This document shows, one piece after another, positions 62,262 through 64,000 of a stretch of 64,000 bases of DNA. How positions within the stretch are numbered: position 1 is the stretch's first letter; each line of letters opens with the position of its first letter. A program made the position numbers and the translations under genes. Below the pieces are notes generated by a model. It was not told the origin of the DNA, did not search any database, and saw only the letters and a list, made by a program, of their open reading frames with translations. Source of the stretch: Rhizomicrobium sp. (GTDB lineage Bacteria; Pseudomonadota; Alphaproteobacteria; Micropepsales; Micropepsaceae); assembly GCA_037200385.1 (NCBI GenBank), contig JBBCGL010000001.1, positions 3,983,418-4,047,417 on the forward strand, read 5' to 3'.

Positions 62262-62681
62262 ATGAAGCCCCGGCAGAATCTGTATCTGGATGAAGACCTC
62301 TCAGCAGAGCTAGAACGCCTGGCCAAGAAGCCCGGCACGTCAAAATCGGCGATCGTCGCCGAAGCGCTCAAGACCCTGTTCGAGCGCAAGGGATCGAAGG
62401 AGCTCGACGACAAGCTCAAGCCCCGACTCGACAAGCTGTCCCATCAGCTCAACCGCATCGAACGCAACCAGCGGGTGCTGATCGAGAGCCTCGCGCTCTA
62501 TATCCGGTTCCACTTCTCGATCCTGCCGCCATTGCCCGAAGCAGATCAAGCGGCGGGCCGGGCGCTCGCCGCCGACCGCTTCCAGGCCTTCATCGACCAG
62601 GTCGGCCGTCGCGTCGCCGGTGGCAAGAGCGTCGTCGACGACGTCTTCGGCCGTATGGCGGAAAGCGAGACGCCGCAATGA
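62262..62681 (+). CDS. CopG-type ribbon-helix-helix protein
   Basis: A 139-residue protein with an N-terminal ribbon-helix-helix (RQNLYLDEDLSAELERLAKK; SKSAIVAEALKTLF) and a helical C-terminus (LDKLSHQLNRIERNQRVLIESLAL) likely for oligomerisation. Genes of this type sit between traG and trbB in trb operons, where they are thought to regulate transfer or assist the relaxosome. It overlaps trbB by four bases (ATGA). Confidence 0.88.
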   Translation: MKPRQNLYLDEDLSAELERLAKKPGTSKSAIVAEALKTLFERKGSKELDDKLKPRLDKLSHQLNRIERNQRVLIESLALYIRFHFSILPPLPEADQAAGRALAADRFQAFIDQVGRRVAGGKSVVDDVFGRMAESETPQ

Positions 62682-63652
62682 GCGTCACCCACCCGCAATC
62701 GAACGAACGCCGCCGCACCATGCTGCGCACCGCTATGGGCACCGAGATCGCCGCGGCCCTTGCCGATCCGCTGGTGGTTGAAGTCATGGTCAACCCGGAC
62801 GGCGCACTCCGGCTGGATCGGCTGGGCGAGGGCCGCATAGACACGCGCGTCCGCCTCGGCGCAGCGGAGGTGGAACGCATCATCCGTATGGTCGCCTCGC
62901 ACATCCGCTTGGAAGTGCATGGCGGCAATCCGATTGTCAGCGCCGAGCTGCCGGAGTCGGGTGAGCGCTTCGAGGGCTTGTTGCCGCCCGTCTCCAGTGC
63001 ACCGTGTTTCTCGATCCGCAAGCCGGCCGCCAAGATATACACGCTGGAAGACTACGTCTCGGACCGCATCCTGCTTCCCGCGCAGGCCGACCTGATGAAG
63101 CGCGCGGTCCACGACCGCAAGAACATCCTGGTCGCGGGCGGTACCAGCTCCGGCAAGACCACCTTCGCCAACGCGCTTCTGGCCGAGATGGCGACGCGCG
63201 ACGAACGGGTGATCCTGATCGAGGATACGCGCGAGCTGCAATGCGCCGCGCCGGACTGCGTGTCCCTGCGCACCAAGCCGGGCGTCGTCAATCTCGCCGC
63301 CCTGGTCCGCTCGACCCTTCGCCTGCGTCCCGATCGCATCATCGTCGGCGAAGTGCGGGGCGCCGAAGCGCTCGACATGCTCAAGGCCTGGAACACGGGT
63401 CATCCGGGCGGCATCGCCACGGTGCATGCCAATTCGGCGCGCGCCGCGCTCTACCGGCTCGAACAGCTCATCCAGGAAAGCGTCGTCACCGTGCCGCGGC
63501 GACTGATCGCCGAGGCCATCGACATCCTGGTGTTCATCCAGGGCCGCGGACTGTCACGGCGCATCGAGACCATCGCCGAACTGACCGGCCTCGAGACAGA
63601 CGGCGACTACGCCGTCAAAGAACTCTCATCCATCCGACTGCAAGCGCTCTAG
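62678..63652 (+). CDS. trbB: TrbB conjugation ATPase (VirB11-like)
   Basis: A 324-residue hexameric secretion ATPase. The N-terminal domain has VVEVMVNPDGALRLDRLGEG; the motor domain has Walker A GGTSSGKTTFANALL near residue 155, the Asp box ILIEDTRELQ, Walker B LRLRPDRIIVGEVRG and the His box GHPGGIATVHANS. It powers pilus assembly at the inner membrane. It starts within the copG-like stop and is 11 bases ahead of trbC. Confidence 0.95.
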   Translation: MSVTHPQSNERRRTMLRTAMGTEIAAALADPLVVEVMVNPDGALRLDRLGEGRIDTRVRLGAAEVERIIRMVASHIRLEVHGGNPIVSAELPESGERFEGLLPPVSSAPCFSIRKPAAKIYTLEDYVSDRILLPAQADLMKRAVHDRKNILVAGGTSSGKTTFANALLAEMATRDERVILIEDTRELQCAAPDCVSLRTKPGVVNLAALVRSTLRLRPDRIIVGEVRGAEALDMLKAWNTGHPGGIATVHANSARAALYRLEQLIQESVVTVPRRLIAEAIDILVFIQGRGLSRRIETIAELTGLETDGDYAVKELSSIRLQAL

Positions 63653-63663
63653 AGGAGACCTTC

Positions 63664-63990
63664 ATGCGCCTTTGTGAATTCGCTTCCGCCCTTCGCACCT
63701 TCATCGCAGGCGCGGCGCTTACACTGTTCGTGTGCAGACCGGCCTGGGCCTCCGGGACCAACATGCCCTGGGAGCAGCCGCTGCAGCAGGTTCTGGACTC
63801 GGTACAGGGACCCGTCGCCAAGATCATCGCAGTGCTGATCATCATTGTGACCGGCCTGACGCTGGCCTTCGGCGAGACCTCGGGCGGCTTCCGCCGCCTG
63901 ATTCAGATCGTGTTCGGCATCTCCATCGCCTTCGCCGCGTCGAGCTTCTTCCTCTCCTTCTTCTCCTTCGGTGGCGGGGCGCTCGTCTGA
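63664..63990 (+). CDS. trbC: TrbC pilin (VirB2-like)
   Basis: A 108-residue pilin precursor. A long signal peptide ends near AWASG, and two hydrophobic segments follow (IIAVLIIIVTGLTLAFGE; IVFGISIAFAASSFFLSFF). P-type TrbC is processed by the TraF peptidase encoded at 52.8 kb and cyclised into the conjugative pilus subunit. GAGGAG lies ahead of the ATG. Its stop overlaps the next start (TGATG). Confidence 0.9.
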   Translation: MRLCEFASALRTFIAGAALTLFVCRPAWASGTNMPWEQPLQQVLDSVQGPVAKIIAVLIIIVTGLTLAFGETSGGFRRLIQIVFGISIAFAASSFFLSFFSFGGGALV

Positions 63991-64000
63991 TGCAGGGCGA
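63990..64000 (+). CDS. Start of the next trb gene, probably trbD (partial)
   Basis: ATG at 63990 overlaps the trbC stop and only four codons are inside the window. In all known trb operons trbD follows trbC, so this is the expected gene, but the visible sequence itself cannot prove it. Confidence 0.45.

Noticed and set aside
1-64000. Search for tRNA genes, rRNA, CRISPR arrays and insertion sequences
   Set aside because: No cloverleaf-like T-loop sequences, regularly spaced repeats or transposase genes were recognised by eye; a dedicated scan could still find a degenerate one.

Overview
The window is GC-rich DNA, most likely from an alphaproteobacterium. The support is the TonB receptor with its ETVVVTAEKR-type plug start, the XRE-cupin regulators, the GntR-controlled hut pathway with HutF, and the trb/traG conjugation module typical of alphaproteobacterial integrative elements. 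The genus cannot be decided from the sequence. No rRNA, tRNA or CRISPR array was seen. About the first 46.7 kb is chromosomal and rich in catabolic genes; the rest is the front part of a conjugative element that runs off the right edge.

1-4.3 kb: histidine utilisation. hutI (cut by the left edge) and hutF-hutC diverge around a 14-bp palindrome that is a good HutC operator candidate. A four-repeat COG4705 membrane protein follows. 4.3-12.1 kb: a peptide and amino-acid locus. An FAD amino-acid oxidase, an Lrp/AsnC regulator and a secreted M28 peptidase point left; a TonB receptor, a RidA imine hydrolase and an XRE-cupin regulator point right. 12.1-20.3 kb: a YkvI-like transporter, a class C beta-lactamase-fold hydrolase with a membrane tail, a CPBP protease, and two exported serine hydrolases (CocE/S15 and S9).

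20.4-39.4 kb: a regulator-dense region. Five related AraC-type regulators surround two CaiB-family CoA-transferases with an unusual half-domain order, two outer-membrane channels, an unknown 239-residue protein, two very large winged-helix/NTPase/TPR regulators and an HWE-like histidine kinase. 39.4-46.7 kb: a redox and detoxification run on the plus strand with a Tat-exported molybdenum hydroxylase large subunit lacking its Fe-S partner, an Old Yellow Enzyme, an aldo-keto reductase, an alpha/beta hydrolase, a DUF3237 protein, an MFS exporter and a SnoaL-like protein.

47.1-64 kb: a conjugative element. The order is ardC, parB-like, HNH protein (opposite strand), DUF736, excisionase-like HTH, traF-type signal peptidase, transglycosylase, relaxase, a cargo block, traG/virD4, copG-like, trbB, trbC and the start of trbD. 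The cargo block holds a 706-residue protein with a PD-(D/E)XK-like site and an opposing pair: a protein with a HEPN RNxxxH motif and a small membrane protein. It is the best candidate in the window for an undescribed system, probably genome defence or element maintenance. GC-rich hairpins in front of ardC and GGCACC repeats in front of the relaxase are candidate single-strand promoter and oriT sequences.
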